From Campylobacteraceae bacterium (lineage in GTDB: Bacteria > Campylobacterota > Campylobacteria > Campylobacterales > Campylobacteraceae), in assembly GCA_012519705.1 (NCBI GenBank), contig JAAYPR010000043.1, positions 1-48,568 of the forward strand: DNA of 48,568 bases. Reading direction: 5' to 3'. The notes beneath the pieces are model-generated. The model made no database searches and was not told the origin of the DNA. It saw only the letters and a list, made by a program, of their open reading frames with translations. A program made the translations under genes and the position numbers. Below, piece by piece: positions 8,954 through 16,193 of the stretch; position 1 is the first letter of the stretch; each line of letters begins with the position of its first letter.

Positions 8954-10744
8954 ATGGCAAAGAAATTTATAGATGTTATGGATACCACTTTTAGAGATGG
9001 TTTTCAGTCTGTTTTTGGAGCAAGAGTTTTAGCAAAAGACTTCATGCCAGCAGTTAGTGCGGCGAAAGAAGCGGGCATTACTCATTTTGAGTTTGGCGGT
9101 GGAGCAAGGTTTCAAAGTCTGTTTTTCTACCTAAATGAAAACGCATTTGATATGATGGATGAGTTTAGAAAAGTTGTCGGTGATGATGCAAACCTACAAA
9201 CTCTAAGCCGTGGGGTAAATACGGTAACCCTAGATACCGGAAGTAAAGAGATAGTTGATCTGCACGCTAAGCTTTTTAAAAAGCACGGCACTACAACCAT
9301 TAGAAACTTCGACGCTCTAAATGATGTTGAAAACTTAAAATATAGTGGCGAAAGAATCACCCATCACGGTTTAAAACATGAAATCGTGGTAACTATGATG
9401 GACTTACCACCAGGATGTGTGGGCGCTCATGATGCTGAGTTTTATAAAAAAACCTTAAAAGAAATTCTTAAAAAAGAGATACCTTTTGATAGCGTCTGTT
9501 TTAAAGATGCAAGTGGAACTTCAAGTCCTGTAAAAGTCTATGAAACTATAAAAATGGCTAGAAAGTTACTTCCTGAAAATACCCACATCAGACTTCATAC
9601 TCACGAAACTGCTGGAGTTAGTGTAGCGTGCTATTTGGCGGCACTTGAGGCTGGAGTTGATGGTATCGACCTATCAGCTTACCCTGTAAGTGGTGGAACA
9701 AGTCAACCAGATATCTTAACAATGCTTCACGCTGTTAAAGGCAGAAACTATGACTTAGGTGGGCTTGATGCGGAAAAAATCTTAAAATATGAAGACGTTC
9801 TATATGACTGCCTAAAAGAGTATTTTATCCCACCTGAAGCAACACAAGTTAGCCCGATAATCCCGTTCTCACCTATGCCAGGTGGTGCTCTTACGGCCAA
9901 TACCCAAATGATGAGAGATAACAATATCTTAGATAAATTCCCAGAAGTCATTAGAGCTATGAGAGAAGTTGTAGAAAAAGGCGGATACGGCACAAGCGTA
10001 ACTCCGGTAAGCCAGTTTTACTTCCAGCAAGCATTTAACAACGTAATGTTTGGCGACTGGAACAAGATAGCTGAAGGGTATGGCAGAATGGTTCTTGGAT
10101 ATTTTGGAAAGACTCCGGTTAAACCAGATGATGCGGTCATTGAGCTAGCAAGCAAACAACTAAACTTAGAACCAACTAAAAAGTCAGCCATTGAGTTAGC
10201 AGATGAAGATAGCACAAAGTCAATCGCTTACGCTAAAAAGCTTTTAAAACATGCAAACATAGAGACAACTGAAGAAAATATCTTCATCGCTTTAGCGTGT
10301 AAAGAAAGAGGCATTACTTTCCTAAAAGGCGAAGCAAAAGTAAATGTTAGAAAAGGAAAAGCTCCTGAAGTTGCTGCAAAACCTATCAAACAAGGCGACT
10401 ACACCATCATCGTAAATGGAGAGAAATTTAACGTTCAAGTCGCAAGAGGGCATAATCAAGAGTTAAATATCACAAATTTACAAAAAGTTGGCGAAAAAGC
10501 GACAAATGGTGAAAAACCAAAAGAGATAAGCGAAAACGATATCGTGGCTGAACTTTCAGGAAATATCTATAAAGTTCTTATCAAAAATGGCGAAGAAGTT
10601 AAAAAAGGTCAAGTTATAATTGTCCTAGAAGCTATGAAAATGGAGATAGAAGTTCTAGCTCCAAAAGATGGCGTTATAAAAGAAGTTCTAGCAAAAGTTG
10701 GCGGAAGCGTCCAAACTGGCGAAGTTCTAGCGACTTTTAACTAA
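8954..10744 (+). CDS. pycB: Pyruvate carboxylase subunit B (biotin-carrying) / oxaloacetate decarboxylase alpha-type
   Basis: This is the carboxyltransferase subunit of two-part pyruvate carboxylase. It moves CO2 from biotin to pyruvate to make oxaloacetate. The N-terminal barrel has DTTFRDGFQS, the metal-binding lysine region VCFKDASGT and the His pair in RLHTHETAG. The C-terminal biotinyl domain has EAMKME with the biotinylated lysine near residue 562. A PycA (biotin carboxylase) subunit is needed but is not in the window. The same architecture is found in the alpha subunit of oxaloacetate decarboxylase; the carboxylase role is preferred because the beta and gamma pump subunits are absent here. 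Confidence 0.88.
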   Translation: MAKKFIDVMDTTFRDGFQSVFGARVLAKDFMPAVSAAKEAGITHFEFGGGARFQSLFFYLNENAFDMMDEFRKVVGDDANLQTLSRGVNTVTLDTGSKEIVDLHAKLFKKHGTTTIRNFDALNDVENLKYSGERITHHGLKHEIVVTMMDLPPGCVGAHDAEFYKKTLKEILKKEIPFDSVCFKDASGTSSPVKVYETIKMARKLLPENTHIRLHTHETAGVSVACYLAALEAGVDGIDLSAYPVSGGTSQPDILTMLHAVKGRNYDLGGLDAEKILKYEDVLYDCLKEYFIPPEATQVSPIIPFSPMPGGALTANTQMMRDNNILDKFPEVIRAMREVVEKGGYGTSVTPVSQFYFQQAFNNVMFGDWNKIAEGYGRMVLGYFGKTPVKPDDAVIELASKQLNLEPTKKSAIELADEDSTKSIAYAKKLLKHANIETTEENIFIALACKERGITFLKGEAKVNVRKGKAPEVAAKPIKQGDYTIIVNGEKFNVQVARGHNQELNITNLQKVGEKATNGEKPKEISENDIVAELSGNIYKVLIKNGEEVKKGQVIIVLEAMKMEIEVLAPKDGVIKEVLAKVGGSVQTGEVLATFN

Positions 10745-10764
10745 TCAAAACTTAACTAAATTTA

Positions 10765-10787
10765 GAGTGTGGTTTATAACCACACTC
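10765..10787. terminator. Hairpin between pycB and the NosL-operon end
   Basis: A perfect 10-bp stem (GAGTGTGGTT / AACCACACTC, loop TAT) separates the convergent genes. As at 1012-1038, the stop codon of one gene lies within the hairpin. It should stop transcripts from both sides. Confidence 0.65.
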
Positions 10788-11733
10788 CATTTCTTATATA
10801 GTAACTTACTGGGTAGTAAGTTAAAACCGCAACTAGCAAAGTATTTCCCACTAAAGAGAGTCTATACCAAAACTTTGGAACTTTCCTATCTAAAATATCC
10901 ATAACAAAAAGAAAAAACCCTGGCAGAGTCCCTACAAAGATGAGTATATAAATCACATATCCTATGTAGTAGTAATCCCCCTGAAGCATACAAAACGGGC
11001 ATTTATGAACAGGCAACTCATAGATATATGATGAGAAAAATCTAATAATTGCATAGATTGAGCTTAGCATAAACGAAAGCGACAGCATCCCGATAGCTAA
11101 GTCTAACTCATAATAAGCCGATAAAAACAGAAGCACAAAAAGAGTATAAAACACAACTAAAATAAACTCATTTGTATGCCAAAACTTCATCTGGGTAAGT
11201 CCTGTTTGTCTAAAAATGTCACTACAGCACTGAACTGGCTCATCTAAAGGGATAGAACTAAAATGGATAAACTCTAAAATAAACTCCGCAAATAAAAAGA
11301 AAAATAAAAATATAAAAAGTTTAAATTTAAGCTTTAAAAATATCGAGGTTTTAGTCTTTGCATCTTCGTGATTTATAAGCATCCAGCCACTTAGCAAAAA
11401 TAGGTTTAGTATCTTTAAGAAAAACATATATGCACCCTGCTCGGTTGCATCCACTATACCTGCTGCACACATCGCCCCTGGCACAATAGCTGAGGCTGTA
11501 TCCATAGCCCAAACGAAAAACAAAAATAGTGGAATTTTAACAGCTAGGATAAAAAATATAATAGTTGAAACTAAATATCCCTTTTTTGCTAAATCAAACT
11601 GTGACTCAACACAAGCTTTTTCATCATAGTTTTTCACTATATTAAAAGCAAAAAACAGTGCGATAAAGCTAAAAAATATAATTAAGCTCTCAACAACTAA
11701 AAAGGTTATGATATATGGCGACATTAAAAGCAT
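10774..11733 (-). CDS. Polytopic membrane protein with conserved-looking cysteines, NosL/ABC operon
   Basis: I do not recognise this protein with confidence. It is 319 aa with about eight hydrophobic helices. Three cysteine sites lie at or near membrane edges: C89 in PGAMCAAG, a CC pair at 169-170, and a CxxC at 245-248 in HKCPFCMLQ. Such an arrangement would suit thiol redox chemistry or metal (copper) or heme handling, but this is inference. It is the last gene of a five-gene minus-strand operon, 2 bases after the ATPase gene. Its position suggests it is the membrane effector or extra permease of the NosL-linked system. Confidence 0.6.
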   Translation of the reverse strand: MLLMSPYIITFLVVESLIIFFSFIALFFAFNIVKNYDEKACVESQFDLAKKGYLVSTIIFFILAVKIPLFLFFVWAMDTASAIVPGAMCAAGIVDATEQGAYMFFLKILNLFLLSGWMLINHEDAKTKTSIFLKLKFKLFIFLFFFLFAEFILEFIHFSSIPLDEPVQCCSDIFRQTGLTQMKFWHTNEFILVVFYTLFVLLFLSAYYELDLAIGMLSLSFMLSSIYAIIRFFSSYIYELPVHKCPFCMLQGDYYYIGYVIYILIFVGTLPGFFLFVMDILDRKVPKFWYRLSLVGNTLLVAVLTYYPVSYYIRNGVWL

Positions 11734-11735
11734 TT

Positions 11736-12380
11736 TTACACCTTTTTAAGATCAAATCTACTATCAGCCAAGCCACTCTCTAGTAAAAAACTATCGTGAG
11801 TTGAGATGATGATAGTTTTATCTTTCATCATAGAGAAATACTCAAGTAGTTTTTCGCTTAGCCCTTTATCTAAATTCGCCGTTGGCTCATCTGCTAAAAT
11901 GACATCTGGATCATTTATCAAAGCTCTGATTATCGCAACACGCTGTTGCTCTCCACCACTCAAAAACTTAGCCAAAGTATTTTTTCTATGAGTTAAATGT
12001 AAATTTTCTAACATCTCCATAGCTCTATCCCTTCTATCTACCATATCTGGAAGCGTTGGAAGTAAGATATTATCCATAACAGTTAAAGTTGGTATAAGGT
12101 TAAAGCTTTGGAAAATTATGCCGATATTTTCTCTTCTAAATTTACTAGCATATTTTAGTGAGAGTTTTGTCATACTCTCGCCATTTATGATGATATCCCC
12201 GCTTGTTGGCTTGTAAAGACCAGCTATGAGAGCAAGAACTGTACTCTTTCCACTCCCGCTAACTCCCGTTAGAAAAAAAGTCTCTTTTTCTTTTACGGTA
12301 AAGCTTAAATCTTTTAGTATGGTAACTTCTCTATTAGTTCCTTCGTTAAAAATCTTTGTAATGTTTTTTACTTCTATCAT
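11736..12380 (-). CDS. ABC transporter ATP-binding protein (LolD/MacB type)
   Basis: This is a 214-aa ATPase of the MacB/LolD/FtsE class. The Walker A is GVSGSGKS, the Q-loop lies near IFQSFNLIPTLTVMDNI, the signature is LSGGEQQR, the Walker B is VILADEPTANLD, and the switch His is in IISTHD. It should power the FtsX-type permease encoded 21 bases upstream. Proteins of this class usually drive mechanotransmission (lipoprotein release or export from the periplasm) rather than import through the membrane. Confidence 0.88.
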   Translation of the reverse strand: MIEVKNITKIFNEGTNREVTILKDLSFTVKEKETFFLTGVSGSGKSTVLALIAGLYKPTSGDIIINGESMTKLSLKYASKFRRENIGIIFQSFNLIPTLTVMDNILLPTLPDMVDRRDRAMEMLENLHLTHRKNTLAKFLSGGEQQRVAIIRALINDPDVILADEPTANLDKGLSEKLLEYFSMMKDKTIIISTHDSFLLESGLADSRFDLKKV

Positions 12381-12401
12381 TTTACTACCTTTATTAACCT
12401 A

Positions 12402-13571
12402 TTATCTCATTACTTCGCCAGCATCCATTGTAGCGATTCTCCACGCTGGGATAATCGACACTGCTATATAAAGTGGCACCGTTAGGAAAAATATCATAGC
12501 TATAGTTTTTATATCAAGCCTGAAAACTAGCTCAAAAGGTTGTTTTAAGTCGCTATAGCCAGCAAAAACGTATTTTAAAACAGGAGCGTCTAAAACATAG
12601 ACATAAAATATCGCTAAAGCAAGAGCCACGATAAACGCTGAAAGTGATAAAATCAAAGCTTCCATAAGTTTATAGTTTATGATGTGAGAAATTTCCCAGC
12701 CGATTGCTTTTAGAATTCCTATTTCTCTTTTCTCTTCACTTCTTAGCCCGCTTGCTTTGTCGTATAAAATAACACCAAAGCTTACAAAACAAATTATCAT
12801 AAGAAGTAGGAAAATTCCGCTCTCATAGTCGTATAAAAGCTGATACTCTTTAACCATATCCTCTTTTGTGATAGTTTTTAAAGATGGATGAGACATAGCT
12901 ATTTTACCAGCCACAAACGAAGCTTCATTTGGGTTTGCTACTCTTACAACTCCGTCTGTATAAAGCCCCTCTCCAACTCCTAAAATTCTCCTAGCGATAT
13001 CTTCATCGAGTAAGATAATGTCGTTGTTTTCTAAAGAGTGGTTAAATTTAAAAGTTCCGCCTTTGTTTACATTTATCATAGTTCCATCAGGGGTAAAAAA
13101 TGGGATACTTCCATAAAGTTTTAAGTCATCGCCTAGTACATCTAGCACACTTTGTGATGTCACAAACATAGGCGGTCTTTGGTTCTCAGGGAAGTTTTCA
13201 GCGATTTCTTTTATCTCATTTTGATAATAATCAGTAAAACTTTTGACCCCAAAAATTGTTAGATAAATTCTATTTCTTTCAAAATAATACTGCCCCCAAA
13301 CTCTTCCCTCAACAGATGAAACGCTTGGCATACTATAAAACTCATCTAAAATTTCCTCTTCTATCCAGTGAGTTCTACCTCCGTAGTTTTTCTGAACTAA
13401 AATATCAGGAAAACTCTCTGAAATTGCCCTATACTCACTACTTAATGAGTTCGTTATCATCGTAACACAGGCGATTAGCCAAACCAAAACACCAAAAATT
13501 ATCGCTATAACTAAGTTTTTATATCCATGTCTAGTAATGGACGCTAGTGTATAGTCAAAAATATTTCTCAT
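12402..13571 (-). CDS. FtsX/MacB-type ABC permease
   Basis: This 389-aa protein has one N-terminal TM helix (about 20-42), a large periplasmic domain (about 45-245, MacB-PCD-like), and three C-terminal TM helices. The cytoplasmic coupling segment after the second helix reads SEEKREIGILKAIGW, a typical FtsX-family motif. It overlaps the small upstream gene by 4 bases (ATGA) and is followed by its ATPase. The association with NosL suggests a role in periplasmic metal or cofactor handling; this is inferred from context. Confidence 0.82.
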   Translation of the reverse strand: MRNIFDYTLASITRHGYKNLVIAIIFGVLVWLIACVTMITNSLSSEYRAISESFPDILVQKNYGGRTHWIEEEILDEFYSMPSVSSVEGRVWGQYYFERNRIYLTIFGVKSFTDYYQNEIKEIAENFPENQRPPMFVTSQSVLDVLGDDLKLYGSIPFFTPDGTMINVNKGGTFKFNHSLENNDIILLDEDIARRILGVGEGLYTDGVVRVANPNEASFVAGKIAMSHPSLKTITKEDMVKEYQLLYDYESGIFLLLMIICFVSFGVILYDKASGLRSEEKREIGILKAIGWEISHIINYKLMEALILSLSAFIVALALAIFYVYVLDAPVLKYVFAGYSDLKQPFELVFRLDIKTIAMIFFLTVPLYIAVSIIPAWRIATMDAGEVMR

Positions 13572-13888
13572 AACCCCTCCCCATTTTCTGTTTTTTCATC
13601 ACTGTTTATATTTCCGTGTAGAAACTTTTTCGCATAGCCAGTATTTATAAAAGAGCCTATTTTGCTCTCTCTAAAAGATGGGTGGTATCTGTAAATTTCA
13701 TCCACTCCGTGCAAATACTGATGTCTTAGATAAGGCGTATCTACATAAAATGCAAAGCTAGTAGTTCCCGTTAGCTCTACAAATTTACGCCTTCCTTCAA
13801 AGTTATAATCTTTTAAGCCTAGGTAGATAATCTCACCTACCAAAAAAACCGCCACCAACACACAAAAAACATAAAATCTCTTAGTCAC
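13568..13888 (-). CDS. Small membrane-anchored periplasmic protein of the NosL operon
   Basis: I do not recognise the family. A single N-terminal TM helix (FYVFCVLVAVFLVGEIIYLG) is followed by about 80 periplasmic residues rich in aromatics and His (DTPYLRHQYLHGVDEIYRYH). I prefer the GTG start at 13888 (106 aa) because GGAGAG lies five bases before it; an in-frame ATG at 13900 is the alternative. It overlaps the NosL gene end by a few bases and the permease start by 4 bases. Translational coupling with both neighbours makes it an integral part of the system. Confidence 0.65.
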   Translation of the reverse strand: MTKRFYVFCVLVAVFLVGEIIYLGLKDYNFEGRRKFVELTGTTSFAFYVDTPYLRHQYLHGVDEIYRYHPSFRESKIGSFINTGYAKKFLHGNINSDEKTENGEGL

Positions 13889-14933
13889 AAACTCTCCCAT
13901 CCAAAGCACAGATTATAGAAGTTGTAATCTCATCAAATTTATAAATTTCAGTTCCACCGTGCTCTAATTTAAATGTCCTAGCATTGCTTTCTTTCTCAAA
14001 CGGAATAAGCTCATTTCCCATAGGCCCAAAGATATTACTTCCTACTACATAGTAAGCTGTTTTTGCCTCAATCGCGTTTTGAGTGTAGTAGTCAGTCACA
14101 TACATATCCCCAAAAACACTATCCTCTTTTATATACTGATCTCTATAAAAAAGAAATTTCATCATATCTTTTACCCCGTCAAATGAGTAGTACTCGCCCT
14201 CATCATCATAGTAAACTATCGCCGCCCATCTTGGATATTTATAAACAAACATCCCACAAACTGGGCATTTATCATCATGAGTTACCTCTATGACAAATCT
14301 ATCTTTATTCTCATCAAACCAGATAAAATTTGCTATTAAATCCGCTTTTCTCTCATCCATATTTTCACATTTTTTAAAAATATCAGCTTTTAGTTCATTT
14401 ATAAAACGGTAGTCTGACTTTTCTAAAGGCTCACAGAGTTTCTCATAAGCTCTTCTTCCCATAGGAAAAAACTTTTTTTCATTTTTATGGACATTTTTTT
14501 CAAGCTCTTTTTCTACTCTAAAATATCCTTTTAAATACGCATCATCAAAGTCTGTTATCTCGCCTCCAAACTCTTTTTGATGCTTTAAGGCTTCCGCCTC
14601 ATCTTTAAAAGCCATTTCTAAAACTAAAGATGAGTTAATTAAATAAAATGCATTTTCTGAAGTTTTAGTATCCATGAGTTCTCCGCTTGAGTAATCAACC
14701 GCTTGAAAAGTGCTAAATAACACGTCTTGTGTCATACTATCAAAAGCAAGGTCGCCTAGGCTACAATACTGCATAACCACATCATCGTCTGTATTTATAA
14801 CGTGAGAGAATTTATAATAAGTTTTTAAATCTTTTGCTGTAAGCGAGCACCAGTTTTTCTTGTCGCCCTCTTGAACTAGAGTGTCTGCAAAAGAGAGATT
14901 AAAAAGTAGAAATAAAGCAAATATAAATTTCAA
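13881..14933 (-). CDS. Secreted protein with tandem NosL-like domains
   Basis: The protein has a signal peptide (about 1-16) and no lipobox. The second half is a clear NosL domain: CPVCGMFVYKYP with C223, C226 and M228 as the copper-type ligands, then FDGVKDMMKFLF, VTDYYTQNAI and HGGTEIYKFDEI. The first half (about 30-135) has the same layout (a CSL segment, AVDYSSGELMD, EFGGEITDF) but no CxxCGM, so it looks like a diverged second copy. Usual NosL is about half this length and is a lipoprotein that delivers copper to nitrous oxide reductase. No nosZ lies in the window. The start is TTG behind GGAG. Confidence 0.8.
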   Translation of the reverse strand: MKFIFALFLLFNLSFADTLVQEGDKKNWCSLTAKDLKTYYKFSHVINTDDDVVMQYCSLGDLAFDSMTQDVLFSTFQAVDYSSGELMDTKTSENAFYLINSSLVLEMAFKDEAEALKHQKEFGGEITDFDDAYLKGYFRVEKELEKNVHKNEKKFFPMGRRAYEKLCEPLEKSDYRFINELKADIFKKCENMDERKADLIANFIWFDENKDRFVIEVTHDDKCPVCGMFVYKYPRWAAIVYYDDEGEYYSFDGVKDMMKFLFYRDQYIKEDSVFGDMYVTDYYTQNAIEAKTAYYVVGSNIFGPMGNELIPFEKESNARTFKLEHGGTEIYKFDEITTSIICALDGRVCD

Positions 14934-14960
14934 TATGTAACTCCTATTTTTAATTTACTT

Positions 14961-14966
14961 ATTATA
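14961..14966 (-). promoter_or_regulatory. Probable -10 box of the NosL operon
   Basis: On the minus strand TATAAT lies 28 bases before the TTG start of the tandem-NosL gene. It is in the 128-bp divergent gap shared with the tenA-like gene. Confidence 0.5.
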
Positions 14967-15061
14967 TATGAAAAGTTTTTAAAAAAGACTGAAATTTACA
15001 AATAACCTTAACAATTATTTAATAAAAAATAGTAATATCAGTTTTATATTTAGGAGAAGAC

Positions 15062-15805
15062 ATGACCTTACAGAATTTAATAGAGACAAATCAAGACGTT
15101 TGGCAAGAGTTTATTTACCATGATTTTGTGAAAAATCTCTCAAACTCAAAGCTAAAACCTGAGGCATTTGAGCATTTTTTAATCCAAAACTACCTTTTTT
15201 TAAGACACTTCACAAGGCTTTTTGCACTTGGGATGTATAAGAGTAGAAACTACGCTGATATGGGCTTTTTCTTAGACTTAGTAAAAGAGCTTATTGACTT
15301 TGAGATAGCTCACCACTTAGACTACTGTGAGAAATTTAACATCTCAAGAGAAGAGATGAACCAAATAGATGAAGAACTTGGCACAATCGCTTACTCAAGA
15401 TACATCATAGATGTTGCAAACACCTACTCAGTTCCTGAAATTTTAGTAGCAATCACTCCGTATGCGATAGGATTTTATGATATAGCAAGATCAGCAGGGG
15501 AGAGTATGAAGTTTAAAGAGAGAAATCCTGACTTTGCTGAGTGGATAAAGATGCATAGAAGTAGAGAGTATGTGGAGACTTCAAGGAAAATCGAGGACTT
15601 TTTAAACGAAAATATTAAAGATATTCCTATGGAGTCAGAAACCGGAAGAACTATGCTTAAAATTTTTAGAGTTGCGACAATCGCCGGAACCGGACTTTTC
15701 GAGCAAAGTTATAATAACTTCTACCAAAGAGGTGCTTTAAGAAGTAGGCTTTTAGGGGGAATTTTTAACAGAGCCGTCCCCCAAATCGGCACTAATAAGC
15801 TTTAG
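15062..15805 (+). CDS. TenA-family (heme-oxygenase-fold) protein lacking the catalytic Cys
   Basis: The all-helical TenA/thiaminase II fold is recognisable over 247 aa: HFLIQNYLFLRHFTRLFALG, EIAHHLDYCEKFNI, ILVAITPYAIGFYDI, and E214 in GLFEQSYNNFY. In classical TenA the second helix reads QDY and the active site reads PC. Here these are QNY (N43) and PY (Y134), so both the amino-binding Asp and the nucleophilic Cys appear replaced. Aminopyrimidine hydrolysis as in thiamin salvage is therefore doubtful. I see no TPP riboswitch upstream, and no thi genes are adjacent. AGGAG precedes the ATG. Confidence 0.7.
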   Translation: MTLQNLIETNQDVWQEFIYHDFVKNLSNSKLKPEAFEHFLIQNYLFLRHFTRLFALGMYKSRNYADMGFFLDLVKELIDFEIAHHLDYCEKFNISREEMNQIDEELGTIAYSRYIIDVANTYSVPEILVAITPYAIGFYDIARSAGESMKFKERNPDFAEWIKMHRSREYVETSRKIEDFLNENIKDIPMESETGRTMLKIFRVATIAGTGLFEQSYNNFYQRGALRSRLLGGIFNRAVPQIGTNKL

Positions 15806-16166
15806 CGATTAGCTCTATCTCAACCAAAGCACCTTTTGGAAGTTTTGCTACTTCTATGGTGCTTCTTGCAGGTTTGTGCTCACCAAAAGCCTCAGCGTAA
15901 ATTTTGTTTACTATATCAAAATCACCCATATCTGCTAAAAATATAGTTGTTTTAACTACGTCTTTAAACTCCAAATCAGCAGCTGATAAAATAGCTTTTA
16001 AATTTGCTAAAGACTGTTTAGTTTGAGCCTCGATTCCGCCCTCTACAAACTCGCCTTTTGAGTTTAAAGGAACTTGTCCTGAAACAAACAAAAACCCATT
16101 TGCCAAAATTCCTTGTGAGTAAGGACCAATCGCCTGTGGTGCACTATTTGTTGCTATAACTTTCAT
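15792..16166 (-). CDS. ridA: RidA/YjgF-family enamine/imine deaminase
   Basis: This is a 124-aa cytoplasmic enzyme that hydrolyses reactive 2-aminoacrylate and related imines formed by PLP enzymes. The start ATNSAPQAIGPYSQ and the C-terminal PARSTIEVAKLPKGALVEIE, with the substrate-binding Arg, are typical. It converges on the tenA-like gene with a 14-base overlap and lies 27 bases downstream of the dapE-like gene, probably cotranscribed with it. Confidence 0.93.
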   Translation of the reverse strand: MKVIATNSAPQAIGPYSQGILANGFLFVSGQVPLNSKGEFVEGGIEAQTKQSLANLKAILSAADLEFKDVVKTTIFLADMGDFDIVNKIYAEAFGEHKPARSTIEVAKLPKGALVEIELIAKAY

Positions 16167-16193
16167 TTTCTCTCCTTTTGTTAAAATGTTTTA

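Noticed and set aside
14934-15061. Possible TPP riboswitch upstream of the tenA-like gene
   Set aside because: No CTGAGA or ACCTGA-type thi-box elements are visible and the gap is only 128 bp of AT-rich DNA.
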